From contig JACCIC010000021.1 in NCBI GenBank assembly GCA_018907035.1, positions 3,667,001 through 3,731,000 of the forward strand: a stretch of 64,000 nucleotides of DNA. The letters run 5' to 3'. A model generated the notes under the pieces. The model was not told where the DNA came from, made no database searches, and saw only the letters and a program-made list of their open reading frames with translations. Shown here piece after piece: positions 1 to 12,558 of this stretch; within the stretch, counting starts at the first letter, position 1, and each line of letters begins with the position of its first letter. The position numbers were made by a program, and so were the translations under genes. Origin of the DNA: Sycobia sp. Sy_11 (Eukaryota > Arthropoda > Insecta > Hymenoptera > Epichrysomallidae).

Positions 1-645
1 ATATTCATAGAAATCATTATTATACGATGATAGAAGTCGTTCAACTTACTTTACATTAATTAATTCTATATTTATATAAGATCGACGCTAATTATATCGA
101 GTACATAAAAGTATGCAGATTGAGTAAATTAAGATAAAGAAAAAAAATTCTCTTCACTATTACTATTCTTTTTCACACTTTGATACGCAAAATGTTTACG
201 CCAAGTATTAAAATAAAAAAAGTACGCAGTTCACACGTATGCAATAGGTACAGCTTTTAAGGAGCATTTATATCTTTCAAGGAGCGTATTAATGATTCCT
301 ATAATATAATATACAATTCGTTTCAGCGATCAAACTCTCACTGCATTCCCGACCGCATATATATATATATATGATATGAATGAATGTATATTCGATTCGC
401 AACCGTGCATCAGTGCGGGGCGATGCATCTCCGCCGAAAAAAGACCGCCTATGTGGCTTTAATATATCCCGGGCTATTATAAAGGTGCCAAAAAATCGTT
501 ATCAAACCGCACATTACGTATACGCACTCGCCTAGATTTATATGCGCGCATATCGACTCGCGCGAAGGGGGCCGGTATGTATAGGAGTTTCTCTTTCTCC
601 CTCTTCTCTCTCTCGTATATGTGTATATTTATGTATATATATATC

Positions 646-648
<3 letters not shown>

Positions 649-690
<42 letters not shown>
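649..690. repeat. (AT)n microsatellite
   Basis: Uninterrupted AT dinucleotides, about 21 units. Confidence 0.97.
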
Positions 691-693
<3 letters not shown>

Positions 694-878
694 AGCGTTA
701 TAATCTCCCGGCAGTGTCTCTCTTTCTCTTTCTCCGCCCGCGCCAGCAAGACCGCGACCGATAGGATCGCGCGCTGCCGCTCGCCGCCGTTATTTACGAT
801 CAATAATTAGCGGTATCTATCGCTGCCGGCGCCTGCAACCTCCTTGCCGGACTGCACACGCTCCTATACTACTCCCCC

Positions 879-879
<1 letters not shown>

Positions 880-925
<46 letters not shown>
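880..925. repeat. (AT)n microsatellite
   Basis: Uninterrupted AT dinucleotides, about 23 units. Confidence 0.97.
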
Positions 926-927
<2 letters not shown>

Positions 928-1084
928 TATGAAAACACATACACATGCATAGAGATATTCGAGCATATATATGTTTAGATCGACTGTAAGGTTGCCGCGC
1001 GTATATAATATATATGTGCACTCCGCCCGAGGCGCGAACCTCACGCACGAAACATATTAAGCCGACGAATCGTTCTGTATGTAC

Positions 1085-1085
<1 letters not shown>

Positions 1086-1135
<50 letters not shown>
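1086..1135. repeat. (AT)n microsatellite
   Basis: Uninterrupted AT dinucleotides, about 25 units. Confidence 0.97.
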
Positions 1136-1138
<3 letters not shown>

Positions 1139-1233
1139 AATATATAGGCGCAAGATCGGGAACGATTTGCATTTAACGTATCGATTACCGATGCGCCTTT
1201 TTCTCAAGCGAATTCTTTCTCCCTTCCCATCTC

Positions 1234-1238
<5 letters not shown>

Positions 1239-1291
<53 letters not shown>
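1239..1291. repeat. (CT)n microsatellite
   Basis: Pure CT array of about 26 units. The complementary strand is a GAGAG array that could bind GAGA factor. Confidence 0.97.
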
Positions 1292-1296
<5 letters not shown>

Positions 1297-1481
1297 TTCT
1301 CTTTCGATCTTCAGTCGGCTATGCAATTTGTCTTACTATGTACGCCTTTTTGTCCCATTCTGCCGTCTTATACATATATAGATCAAGTGTAATATACAGG
1401 CGCGTACGAGTGAATTATACGTGGCGCGCAGATCTCTGGGATGTAAATTATTTTCAAAGAGTTTGCACGTATACTGCAGTA

Positions 1482-1484
<3 letters not shown>

Positions 1485-1528
<44 letters not shown>

Positions 1529-1612
1529 CTTGTGCAAGGCTGCTGCTACTGCGCCGTATTAAATAGTCATATATACGCACACACACACACACACACACAC
1601 GCGCGCGCGCGC
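1485..1612. repeat. Three close arrays: (AT)n, (CA)n, (CG)n
   Basis: AT array at 1485-1525, 50 bp of unique sequence, then CA at 1577-1600 passing directly into CG at 1601-1612. The CA/CG part is Z-DNA prone. Confidence 0.95.
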
Positions 1613-2282
1613 AGGCGTACGCCTGAGCGACGGAAGACGCGTCTCGTGCCCGTGGAAAATTGGTTATTTTTGTCCAGCCAGTATACGGGGAAGCGATCGC
1701 CCTGAATTAATTTTGTTATTTGTATGCCGTTACGGTGGACCGTCTATATAGAATGAATGTAACCTCGTGCTTTTCTTTTTACCTCGATGTCATTTCGATT
1801 AAATTTATAATCGCGATGCGCAAATATGAATATTTGAAGAACGACAAATCTCTCAAGGATCAATAATAGTAATCTTATTTCCTTTTTTTTTTTTTTTTTT
1901 GTTAATTACTACAACTAATTTTTTTTTCTTCAATTCCTGACTTGGCAGGAAAAGATGAAACTTGGAAAACAAATTGGAAAAAGAAGAAATACGTCGAGAG
2001 ATTAATTATAAATTTTATTTATATACCGATGATGCATACCTGGACCCAATTTTTTATTCCAAGAAAATATGCAAAGAATTAGTTGATACCAACATAATTG
2101 GAATTGAATTTTTTATAATTGCATGTTAATAATAACACAGATCGTCCAAAGATTTCGTGAACAAAAATTTCGATTTATCAAGGGACGAACGAGCATAGGA
2201 CAATCGTATATCCGACAGTAGCGTCAGCATTGTCCGCGTAAATTGTACGAAGCCTTACATTCAAAAAAAAAAACAAGCTCAC

Positions 2283-2412
2283 CGAAGTTCTCTCGTATAA
2301 TTTTAGCATTAGCGCGTTGATGACCGCTGTCATGTAGGTTAAGGACTTCCACGTATTTATCTACGTCAAACAATGTCAGTTGATCAAATTTATTAATTGT
2401 TTCAGAATTATT
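2283..2412 (-). CDS. Candidate internal exon, unidentified protein
   Basis: A 130-nt open segment on the minus strand. It starts just after a pyrimidine-rich acceptor ending ACACGTAG and ends at a GTGAGC donor (2277-2282). Its one open frame has a globular-protein look (FDQLTLFDVDKYVEVLNLHD, then SGHQRANAKIIRENF) and has no methionine start. Sixty-three bases upstream is a second possible exon (2476-2560) with a TTTCTTAG acceptor and a GTGAGT donor (LALYPLVDISLELFKILYQT). Joining the two directly gives an immediate stop, so they are not a simple exon pair. I do not recognise a family. It could be an exon, a decayed coding remnant, or chance. Confidence 0.2.
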
Positions 2413-2776
2413 CTACGTGTAAAAATGTAAATTTCTTATCAACAAATGACGATATTATTTATCCTAGGCACTCACTGGTGAAATTTTGAGGAGAATAAAA
2501 GGTTTGATAAAGAATTTTGAAAAGTTCAAGACTTATGTCAACCAACGGATACAAAGCTAACTAAGAAATATTTGTATCGGCTTCACGGTGTTGATGAAAC
2601 AATATCATCATAATTACTGTAAAAGACAGACGGTCCTTATTCACAATCATCTTAAAATTAACTTTGTTTTTAATATTTCTCGTTTTTTTTATTCGCGGTT
2701 ATACGGGCGCGATTATGAACAAGGACACTTTGATATTTTTAATAATCATGTTAGTTAAAAAAAAGAATTATGTTAC

Positions 2777-2779
<3 letters not shown>

Positions 2780-2831
<52 letters not shown>
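2780..2831. repeat. (AT)n microsatellite
   Basis: Pure AT array, about 26 units, in AT-rich flanks. Confidence 0.97.
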
Positions 2832-2835
<4 letters not shown>

Positions 2836-2976
2836 TGGTAAAAATTGAAAAACTTTCAATTTATAAAAGTTGTGTTGGAACTTAAGGGAATCTAAGAGCC
2901 TCACTATTGTACAAATCGTTTCGATTTCCAATCCCCATAATATAATTACATTTGTAATTTATTGGGTACCAGATTT

Positions 2977-2979
<3 letters not shown>

Positions 2980-3022
<43 letters not shown>
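2980..3022. repeat. (AT)n microsatellite
   Basis: Pure AT array, about 21 units, followed by CATGTATGTATA. Confidence 0.97.
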
Positions 3023-3031
<9 letters not shown>

Positions 3032-4200
3032 ATATAACAACACCGATTTATTTTCCTTCGTTACATTATCTAAAAATTAGGCATTTCCTAGAATGTCGAA
3101 AGAGTCTGTAGCTTATTTTTTAAGTCGTTTTTGCAAGCATCGAGATACATATTAATTTAAATAGAAACTTTTGAAATACATCTAAAATTAGCTTCTATTA
3201 TTCTCCAGAATATTATCATCTATTGACTGTTTTAATTCGATTCTAAATTTTGAGAAAATTTCTATCGTATACTAACGAAAACTAACAATTGAAAACCATG
3301 GTAAGTACAAATATTGGGTTAAGTATATAGCGTAAATCAATATTATCATCGATGAACAGTGTCATTATGCATCAATTGTATAATTAAATTGATAAAAAAA
3401 AAAATTTTCGAGAATACAGGAAATATCCTCACCTACTTTTGAAATATTTACAATTTTTTACATATTCAAATCAGCTAATTATTACAATTATTGTATGAAC
3501 ATTGAGTTAATTCAATACGTACATTATGTATTCTTCAATATTCATAACTTACGTATAAGAGATTGATTAGGCGAGCATTTGCACGCCCTAACAAAATGTC
3601 AAATAGAAGCATTATAGAATATCTGTGTACATATGAAAATGAAAGCTCATTATTCCCAATATGGCATTGGTAATGATAATTAAGATAATCTTTACTTTGT
3701 GTACTTAAGTAAGTTAATTACAATATTAAATTAAATAATTAAGTGTAATTATAATTATCGGCGAAAAGTATAGATCAAAACTCAATTTAGCCAACGAAAT
3801 GGACGCGTTCCATGCACTCCACGTCGGAAAGCAGTCATTTTACACTTGATCTTATAGTATTTCCAGGTCGCGTAAGGAAAAATTAACGCATTTCAATATC
3901 AGACCTAAATGAAAATCCCTTTAGTCCAATCGATAATTGATATCTGTCTTCTTTCTTTCTTTTTTGATTTTTAACAATTTCACACGATGCAATAGTATTG
4001 CTTTCTACAATAATAAATATATAGCCTCTGATCTGAGCTCTTTGAATCGGTCAATGCCTTTCTCATTTTTCCTACTCTATGCCCTATTATATCGTATACA
4101 ATATACAGAGAGTAGATACGATGTGATATGTATCATTGTGATCATAACCTTGTCTTATCAGGTGCTATAAGTGTGGCTATATTTACAAAGTTACAATTCA

Positions 4201-4246
4201 AAAAAAAAAAATAAAATAAAATAAAATAAAATAAAATAAAATAAAA
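4201..4246. repeat. (AAAAT)n pentanucleotide repeat
   Basis: A poly-A start followed by about seven AAAAT units; the only pentanucleotide array noticed in the window. Confidence 0.93.
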
Positions 4247-5434
4247 GAAACAAGGAAAAAATTTTACAGCTGTGCTAAAACTACTGAAATTTATAGAGAA
4301 AGAAAATTAAACAACCATATAATTCGGCAAATATAAATAATTGTATTCAATTAAAACAGTATTTTTTCTAGAATATTTGGCTTTGTAGTTTGTCTTATAG
4401 TTATATATGGATACAGCCAATGAACGTGTGAATCAAATGAATTTTTTCAGACATACTTTTGTTTTACATGTTTAATGAAGTTGCGTATGGTTAAGTCTGG
4501 AAATGAATGCAATTTTTCATAACTCAACCGATAAAAATACCGTGCAAGACGACCTCTACGAGGCGATTCTTCTACGTTAAAAAAAAAAAAAAAGAAAGAA
4601 AAGAACAGAAAATTCTCATCCAAAATCGCAACCGTCGGTTCGACGTAATCGCGGAACAAACAAAAGGTCGTAATTCGACATAAAGGTCACACATGTACAA
4701 ACTAATAAGGAAAAAAAAGGAGTATGAGAACAGTTGCTCGAAAAAGGTGAATAGACGTACAATTTAAAAAGTATACAAGCAAATATATACCGATCAATGC
4801 TTTTTAATGGATTTAGCAAATATTGATAATTAACGAATTCGATAAGCCAAACTCAGCTGTCCCGTCAATTTCCATAAAACAATCAGATCAAATTGCTCGA
4901 TTTAACAAAACGTGTCGATGTTGGAGAAAAATGAAAATTGGAAAATCAACGATCCGCACGGAGTGAACGATATCGTAAAGCAAAAATGCACAAGCCGAGA
5001 CGTTTCAATCGTACGTCTTAAACCCTCCTCAACGAGTGCCATGGGCACTGAGCAGAATCCAGATTTCGACATAACCCTCGATATAACGATCAATAAATCT
5101 TACGAGCTTAATGAATTTTGCGCGATTACTGTAGCGCATCGATTGCATCCCGAATTTTGACGCTATAACGACGGCATAAATCGGAAGCAGGTCAATGCCG
5201 CGCAGCCGTTAAGCTCGATCAAGCATTGAATGGTATGGGAACACGCCTCGTCGGCTGAAGAAATAAAATATAATTATCGCTCCTCGTCAGATTCAGAGGA
5301 TCGAGCACGATGCGCCAACGCCGACAATCGGATCTTTACGGATTTACATTATTCGCGCCCAGGCCTACACATTCCAATTGACTCGCGACGATCTTTAGAA
5401 TCCATCTTCATTATTTATCGGACAGCAATGAACG

Positions 5435-5459
5435 CTCTCTCTCTGTCTGTCTGTCTCTC

Positions 5460-5520
<61 letters not shown>
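5435..5520. repeat. (CT)n/(CTGT)n microsatellite
   Basis: CT array with interspersed GTCT units in its first half, pure CT in the second, 86 bp in all. Confidence 0.97.
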
Positions 5521-5522
<2 letters not shown>

Positions 5523-5639
5523 ACTGTTACATTATTATCGCCTTATTACGCAGCCTCATCTGGCAACGTTGCAGAAATTGAAAATTGCACGGTCGCGCCG
5601 AGTCAAAAATGAAGAAAACGAAAAAGAGGAAAAAATCAA

Positions 5640-6167
5640 TTAACTCCGGCGTAAAAACGCGCGGCGCGGGCGGCCAACCGGCCAGGTATGCAGCGTCTCG
5701 GGGTTGGGAGGGGGATGGCTAACAGTAGTAGCATTATTACTTTTTAAAACCGACCCCGCGAGGAGAGCGAATGGACCCGTGTCAGCTGTGCATTTTTATT
5801 AGCATTACAGTTTTAATAACGTAATTGTTCGTAAATTGGCAGCGAATGTGCGCGGGTAAGGTGAGGTGAGGTGAGAGAAAGAGAGAGACAGACTCAAAGG
5901 GCCTTCTTTCTTTCTCTCTCGCCCCCCCCCTCCCTCTCGCTCGCCTCGTCTATGCCAAGTGGTCGGCAGGCGGTCAGGCCGGCTAGCCGGCAGAGAGGCA
6001 AGGATTTTCTCTCATGACGATATTTATGTTCCGTAACTGTCCGCCCCCTGCGGGCGAAGGGGTTCCTAAACGCATCAATTTAACACGTTGCCGCTAAAAA
6101 GGGCGTGAATATTTGAAACGGATATCTATCTTCTCCTCACTATTATTTGTCCGTATATATGTGTGTG

Positions 6168-6230
<63 letters not shown>

Positions 6231-6420
6231 GCCGAGTGCACCGCGCGAACGCTTCCGTAGATATCCATCGTTTTTTCTTTTCTCCTTCGGTCCGCGCCCG
6301 CCTCTTATCATATAAATATCTCATTCTCCTTCTCGCTCTCTCATTCTCTCCCCCCCCTGCCTCTCTCTCGTTTCGCTTTCGTTGTTCATTACGCGAGAAG
6401 GGATAATAATTATTATCAAT
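5640..6420. other. CpG-rich island with AT array and possible regulatory core
   Basis: A GC-richer block. The unique part at 5755-5870 (CAGCTGTGCATTTTTATTAG, then TTTTAATAACGTAATTG) has E-box and TAAT cores and no repeats, the look of a noncoding regulatory element. It is followed by a short GGTGA tandem (5860-5875), a C9 run and a long AT array. No gene is supported. Confidence 0.3.
6175..6229. repeat. (AT)n microsatellite
   Basis: Pure AT array of about 27 units just after a short GT run. Confidence 0.97.
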
Positions 6421-6553
6421 TTTCTATACAAATTATGGTCTTGAAGTTTTTTTATTCGCGCCACATCAGAAACAGTTTATATTATTACAGTATGCGTATA
6501 AATATTTAAACAAATGGTGTCATTTTATATATTTTATAAAAAACATTATTATT

Positions 6554-6586
<33 letters not shown>

Positions 6587-8130
6587 ATTGACCGGTACTA
6601 CTGAAATACGCCAAAATCGTGGTTTGGCAAGGCGGATTATATATAGATGAAAATTTGGTGGACCGGTGCAGTCGGATTTCCCATTGCTAACAGTACTTCG
6701 TTTGGATGCTTATTTGGGGCAAATATATAAGGACAAAGATACTGACAGCGTATATTAGTTTATTTAGAGACTGCATAGCCGAAAAAAATATATAGTAATT
6801 CGATTTGTATCACTTGACGCAAGTGAAATTTTAATTACAAATGTAGAAGTATCGAAGAAATATGTTAATACGTAATGTTTAATTTAACGCACGTGACTTA
6901 TCCAGGTTAAATGCATAAAATTGTATTTTTTATTACATTGTTTCATTTAAAATAAGCAGTAACTAATGTATTTTAATTGTTTAGATAAATTATACGATAT
7001 ATACATTTTAAAATGCCTATTTATCAATATCTCTGAATTAATTAATTTATCACGTTCTAATAAATGTTATTAAGTAGATAATTAATATGCCAATTTGAAT
7101 TAACATTCTGATATTTATATAATTTATGATCTACTAACTCATATTACGTCTGAATTAACTCTAAATAAAGACCTTTTTTTTACAAAAGTACAGTAAACAG
7201 TTCCAATATTAAGTATAACTAAACACAGAATGTCGTTTATTCTTTTTCTTTAAATAATTGATTATAGACAAGGAAATAATTAAACATATGATTTTTTTTA
7301 CGTAATAAAAATAAACAAATACGTTTTTAACGATGAACTAAAAGAAAATGTTTCAAACTTGTTCCAATCCTGAATTTTGCATTCGGTGATTATTGAATAA
7401 TTCAAAAATATGTCTGATTTTTTAATATTATGTGCTTTAGCAGAAAAAGTATACGATAAGCCTTTCTTCTACATTGCGTAGAACTTTACTAACTTTTAAG
7501 CCATTTTCATCAAAACCAAACTGAACGTCGTTTACTTCATCATGATTTTGATTCTAATGGCCCTGGCCCGCTTTGTTTTTTGGCATAGTTATTATGACAA
7601 TCCGAAAACCTCCAGCAACGCTTCAAGATATTTGATTAAGAAGTTCTTTTTTTTTCGAAAATACCGCTGCTGCTATTGGGCCAAAAAAATTATGGAATAC
7701 ACTACAAGGTCGAATGAAGCTACGCATTTCATTTCCCTTGCAACGATACTGTGATTTTAATAATCTGTTTTTGTCTTATTCAAGTCGTTAATGAAATTCA
7801 TATCGCATGTATTACAATTCACGGATTAAGAGATTACTAATATAATCTCTGAATTACGTTAATAATGTTGAACGTAATCGCGCGGTACATTAATTTTGTG
7901 TTTTCTTCGTTTTTAGTTTTAAATTTTCCCCATTCTGTTAAGGTATAATTTATGCGTTAAGCTTCAGCATGTAGACTGGTAAAAATTTTAATGCACAGTT
8001 TTATAATATTATTGCAATTATTACGTAATCTTACATATGACCTTTAGATAAAATACACTTTATAATTGTCAGGAACTTTGTCAATGTGTCGATGCTTTTG
8101 TAAAGGATAATAATGATTAAGTAATTTATA
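6420..8130. other. AT-rich unique sequence
   Basis: Contains the (GTT)n tract and no other array. The segment at 6600-6690 has a short protein-like open frame on the plus strand (KYAKIVVWQGGLYIDENLVD) with no splice signals. No gene is supported. Confidence 0.6.
6545..6590. repeat. (ATT)n(GTT)n trinucleotide repeat
   Basis: A few ATT units pass into about eleven GTT units, then ATT. Confidence 0.95.
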
Positions 8131-8131
8131 C

Positions 8132-8225
8132 CTGTCGATGTACGAGCTCGCGAGAGTGCTCGCCGAGACTCTATGCTCCGCCGCTTTTCGCGTATCTCTA
8201 CCGTGACACCGGCATTTCTCCACAT
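8132..8225 (-). CDS. Weak candidate first exon with CAG/GTATAA donor
   Basis: In a GC-rich island, a minus-strand ATG at 8223-8225 opens a basic reading frame (MWRNAGVTVEIREKRRSIES and so on). It runs into a CAG followed by GTATAA at 8126-8134, a plausible 5' splice site at the island edge. A CpG-rich block of about 500 bp upstream (8230-8640) could be a promoter. The start context is not convincing and no downstream exon was identified. Confidence 0.12.
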
Positions 8226-8671
8226 CCCCCTTTTACGCTCCCTCGATGATTCCCCGCGCGCCCGTGCGACTTGAGATTCCCCTGGTCGTAAAGCCTAGGC
8301 GCGCACAACCCTACCCCCCCCCCCTCGCCAACCGCCACTGCCCAACCACGGCCACGAAGAAAGGGCCACCACCCCGAGTCTTCGGAAAATTCCTTGGGCT
8401 TGCGCGCGGGCATTCGCGTCGCTGGATTCGACTCCCCCTCCACCCCCCCCACCCCAGCGACGCGACGTAAATAATCGGGCCGGCAAATCGTCGTAGTCGT
8501 CGTCGTTGTTGCGCTGGTCCCCGCCGTTGTATAAGCCGTTCGCCGGGCGCGCCACCCGCCGCCCGTCGCATTTGCCTTCCGAGCGATTAGGCTTGTTTTA
8601 TTCACGGCCAATTTGGCCGATTCGGCCGGCCCGAGGTCGATTCCCGATGGCTGCCTTATTCCTTAGTTCTC

Positions 8672-8673
<2 letters not shown>

Positions 8674-8721
<48 letters not shown>
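8674..8721. repeat. (CT)n microsatellite
   Basis: Pure CT array of 24 units. A short GA run follows at about 8741-8758, giving a small inverted GA/CT arrangement. Confidence 0.97.
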
Positions 8722-8725
<4 letters not shown>

Positions 8726-9214
8726 GTCACATGCGTAGAGTGGAGAGAGAGAGAGAGTGAACGGACACGTCGAGTAGAGTAACTTCGCGAAGCCTTTGTA
8801 CGCCGGTCTCCGGTATAATGGCGCATGTATTTGGATCACGTTCCACGATATGTCAATATAATGGTGGATGCAAGAGAGGAGTCTGGAGAAGAGGGGTAGA
8901 TGGATGGGGAGGGGTGGGAGGGGAGAGCTCTGCATACCAATTCACCCGAGGCGGAGTCGGCGAGCAGCTTGTTATCCTAAATACACGAAAATCCTTTGGA
9001 GGAAAGGAGGGGAAGGGAGAAGGAGGAAGAGAGAGAGAGAAGGCGGTAGACGCGTCCACTCCCTTTTCCTTATGCCTTCGCCTTTCTGGGATAATGCTAG
9101 ACAAATTGACGATTCAATCGAATCCTAAAGGATATACGCCGTTCTCTACCATCCTCCCTCTTTCTCCACTCCACCGCTTTTCCGTCCTCTACGACTAGAT
9201 CTCCACCAATGTGC

Positions 9215-9363
<149 letters not shown>

Positions 9364-9587
9364 ATCTAGAAGCTGCTCTAGCTACTACTCAGAACGAAAC
9401 GATGCATATACAATTTTGTAGGGGGAGAAAGGCAGTTTCGGCTTGTTGCTTGATTATAGACGTTTCATTGTATCCCTGCCATATACGTACCGTTTTCGAG
9501 AATGATAGAGCGCGTTATTAGCTCGATTACTATTCGTTGTTTTTTTTGGTTCTCTAAAACTTTGACACGACTGCCGCGTGTTTCCAG

Positions 9588-9655
9588 AAAGTGAGGAACG
9601 AATGGAAAGCGTGATATTAAATAACGCGAAAGCGCACGGCGTTACGTCAATTGAA
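9588..9655 (+). CDS. Weak candidate 68-nt exon
   Basis: A pyrimidine-rich tract ending GTGTTTCCAG precedes an open frame reading SEERMESVILNNAKAHGVTS, then IE, before a weak GTATAA donor. The same block is also rich in homeodomain-like TAAT cores, so it could equally be noncoding regulatory DNA. Confidence 0.12.
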
Positions 9656-10221
9656 GTATAATGCGTCGAGTCATTTAAAAACATTTCATAGACGAAATAT
9701 ATTCCTTTAAAGTGAATATATATATCGGCTTTTCTCACGGTATAAAAAGTGCTACGGTAAAAATTAATTTACGGTATCCTTGATTAGAAGTCAATGCAAT
9801 AATTTACTAATAAATCTCCCATCTCGCCGGTCTTCTTCTACTTAAAAGTGGTCTCTTAGATTTTTCTTTATACTACTTAAAATTTTATTCCTCAAGTAAA
9901 TCTCGTACGTTTCGTCCTTCGTGTAACACAATCAAGTACGTCGAACTATATTCCGTATTTCTAAACGTATTTGGACATGATTAGTATTTTAAATATAAAA
10001 AAAAAAAAAAAATACATAAAAGCGCAGTTCAGAAAGGAAGGAAGAAAGGCAAATTGTACAGAGGGGGCGAGAAAGTGGAGAGATACGCTCTCCTTTTTCC
10101 ATCCGCCCGTGCCGCACCCGAAGAAAGAATCGTCGCAGCTCCGCTCCGTCTCGTCGGGGACGCAAAAAAGAACAAGCGAGAGAAATCTTCAGAAACGCAA
10201 TAGGAAGATAGAGTGAGAGAC

Positions 10222-10223
<2 letters not shown>

Positions 10224-10265
<42 letters not shown>

Positions 10266-10455
10266 GGGGAGGGGGGAGAAGAGGCAGAGAGAAGCTGCTC
10301 TCTTTCTGTACTCATCGTCCTTTTTACCTTCGCTCCTCGTCGCCGGTTCCGCAGCAGACTATAAAATATTTGCTTTCGTAATGAGGCCACGGTTGAGTGT
10401 AGCCCCAAAAGTCTTAGAAAGATCGACTCAAAGCGAGAGAGACAGAGTGAGTGAA

Positions 10456-10486
<31 letters not shown>
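10224..10486. repeat. Two (GA)n arrays 200 bp apart
   Basis: GA arrays at 10224-10261 and 10459-10486, with further broken GA-rich sequence around them. Confidence 0.95.
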
Positions 10487-10866
10487 AGCGAAAAATCTCA
10501 CACAGTCCGTGTATCTCGCTTTATTTCGACTGCTGCTTGACAGCCGAGGCGATGGATTCGATGCGCAAATATAGAAGTAACGCTGAGAAAGAGGGCGAGC
10601 GCGAATTATCGCAGCCCTATATGTATAAACGTGCATATAGTATACCTCGTAGGCATATTCGAGCGCCTATGAACGAACGTATAAATCTCGCCTCGATCCC
10701 TCCATGACCTCGTTTGTCTCTGTATATGTGTATATATATATAATACGAGAGATATAGATCGATATCGGTATATAGAGTTTTGTGAAGAAGTTTTGAAAAT
10801 CAACCCTCTCCCATCTCGGCTGCTTTCCTCTAGACAGTTATAAGGCAAATAATAATAAATTTTCGG

Positions 10867-10867
<1 letters not shown>

Positions 10868-10908
<41 letters not shown>
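10868..10908. repeat. (AT)n microsatellite
   Basis: Pure AT, about 20 units. Confidence 0.97.
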
Positions 10909-10912
<4 letters not shown>

Positions 10913-11567
10913 ATATATATATATCAAATGGATTTTGTTTACTCCCAGAGTTTCACATTACAAAATATGGTATTGGATTCTTTTAATAATATTTTTATTT
11001 ATATGCCGAATCATATTTACCATACTATTAATAAATAAAAAACTAACTTATGTTTTTTACTCTTTTATGGTTCAAATATATGATTTTGTATATAGTATTT
11101 CTGCTCCTCATAAACCTATATATTCTAATATCTTGCTTTATTCGACTCATTGAACTTATCGCATTTCCGCATCTCCCTAAAAAATATATATATTCCATTT
11201 CTCGCCTCTTTATGAAATTACCACGCAACTTAAGGCACCTGAATCTCGGATGATTATGAGAATTGGGATGATTAGGGGTGTTTATTCAGATATACACTCG
11301 CACATATATATATACCTTACAGAGCAGAAAATATGCCGGGGTTAACGATCGACGCCCGAAATCTGTGTATACAATATAATACGCGCGCGCCGCGCAAAGG
11401 CAAAGCAAGTTCGTCTGGAATCGTAGCCATCAGTAATTAAACGCGAGAGCGCGCATCATCATCGATCTTCGTGCGCCCACGCCGCCGTCGTCGCGGAACT
11501 CGCTTGGCTAAGATAAAACCAATGACTGTCGAGTATAGAATACACAGAGAAAGATAGGGTGGGAGAG

Positions 11568-11570
<3 letters not shown>

Positions 11571-11603
<33 letters not shown>
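11571..11603. repeat. (GA)n microsatellite
   Basis: Pure GA array of about 16 units. Confidence 0.96.
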
Positions 11604-11604
<1 letters not shown>

Positions 11605-11908
11605 AAGAGTGACGATTCGTAAAAAAATATCTTGCCGCACGAGCCGTGGAAAAGAAAGGAAAGAGGGGGAGGGAAGGGAGATAGAAGGAGAGTGCATTCA
11701 TGAGAAAGATCGCTCGCGGCGCCTTTTTATAGATATATGCATATATATACATCGGCTTGGCAGTCCGAGTCTTTATCGATCCCCTCCCGAACTCTCTTGT
11801 GAGCTCTTGCTCTCTTCCTTCGGCTATTACTTTCCTCTTTCTCATCTTTCTCGCCCCCCCCCTCCTTATCGCCAAGTCGAACCAGGATGAGTGAAACAAT
11901 GAAGGTCC

Positions 11909-11913
<5 letters not shown>

Positions 11914-11952
<39 letters not shown>
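11914..11952. repeat. (AT)n microsatellite
   Basis: Pure AT, about 19 units. Confidence 0.97.
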
Positions 11953-11955
<3 letters not shown>

Positions 11956-12096
11956 CGGCGCGTCACAGCGTGTACAAGGAACGTAACTTAACAAGGCTAA
12001 TCACTATATCAAATTCTCGGCCTGTCAGCGCCGAGCATTCCGTGCGCACACGGGCGCGAGGATACACCTTCGATTCTCTGGCACGAGACGCCGATT

Positions 12097-12098
<2 letters not shown>

Positions 12099-12138
<40 letters not shown>
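12099..12138. repeat. (AT)n microsatellite
   Basis: Pure AT, 20 units, flanked by CpG-rich unique sequence. Confidence 0.97.
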
Positions 12139-12140
<2 letters not shown>

Positions 12141-12487
12141 CATTCGCGCCCGCGCGGCCGCTTGGCGTCTCGAAAAAACGGTCGGGATGACCGATTATGA
12201 TGAAACGCTTCTTCTTCCGCGCGATCCCCTGCTGTGCGAGCGTGCGCACACACACACACGCGCGGGCGCTCACACACCCACACATATATATATATATATG
12301 TATATATACATGAACCTACGAGACTATATTATATTCTCCCGCTGAGCGAGAGAGACGCGAATTCGCAAAGGTTTCTCTTATCTTCCCTCTGCTCTTCTGT
12401 ATCTTTTCACAAGAAATAATTGAAAACACGCTATGTATTCATATACGTATTCATATATACCCTATATTTGAGTATGTGTATATAGCA

Positions 12488-12491
<4 letters not shown>

Positions 12492-12533
<42 letters not shown>

Positions 12534-12558
12534 GTGTGTGTGCGCGCGCGCGAGCGCG
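12492..12558. repeat. Compound (CT)n-(GT)n-(CG)n array
   Basis: CT at 12492-12529, GT from 12531, then CG and CGAG to about 12558. Three dinucleotide types abut. Confidence 0.95.

Larger units (their letters stand above)
1740..5160. other. AT-rich unique sequence
   Basis: It holds AT arrays at 2780-2831 and 2980-3022, an (AAAAT)n tract at 4201-4246 and the candidate exon at 2283-2412. An 82-codon frame at 4912-5160 is mixed in composition but matches nothing I know. Otherwise no support for a gene. Confidence 0.6.

Noticed and set aside
1921..2090. Acceptor CTTGGCAG followed by a Lys-rich open frame on the plus strand
   Set aside because: The A-rich sequence explains both the lysines and the lack of stops, and no donor or homology supports it.
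3937..4170. 77-codon hydrophobic plus-strand ORF resembling a membrane segment
   Set aside because: The hydrophobic character is what AT-rich DNA gives by chance. Acceptor- and donor-like sites exist (near 3990 and 4162), but nothing identifies a receptor family.
8198..8611. 137-codon minus-strand ORF in a GC-rich block
   Set aside because: GC richness lowers stop frequency. Overlapping frames are open in all phases and the composition (Gly/Arg/Thr runs) follows simple sequence.
9989..10636. 215-codon minus-strand ORF rich in Ser/Leu
   Set aside because: It is driven by the GA arrays at 10224-10261 and 10459-10486, which read as Ser-Leu on the other strand.
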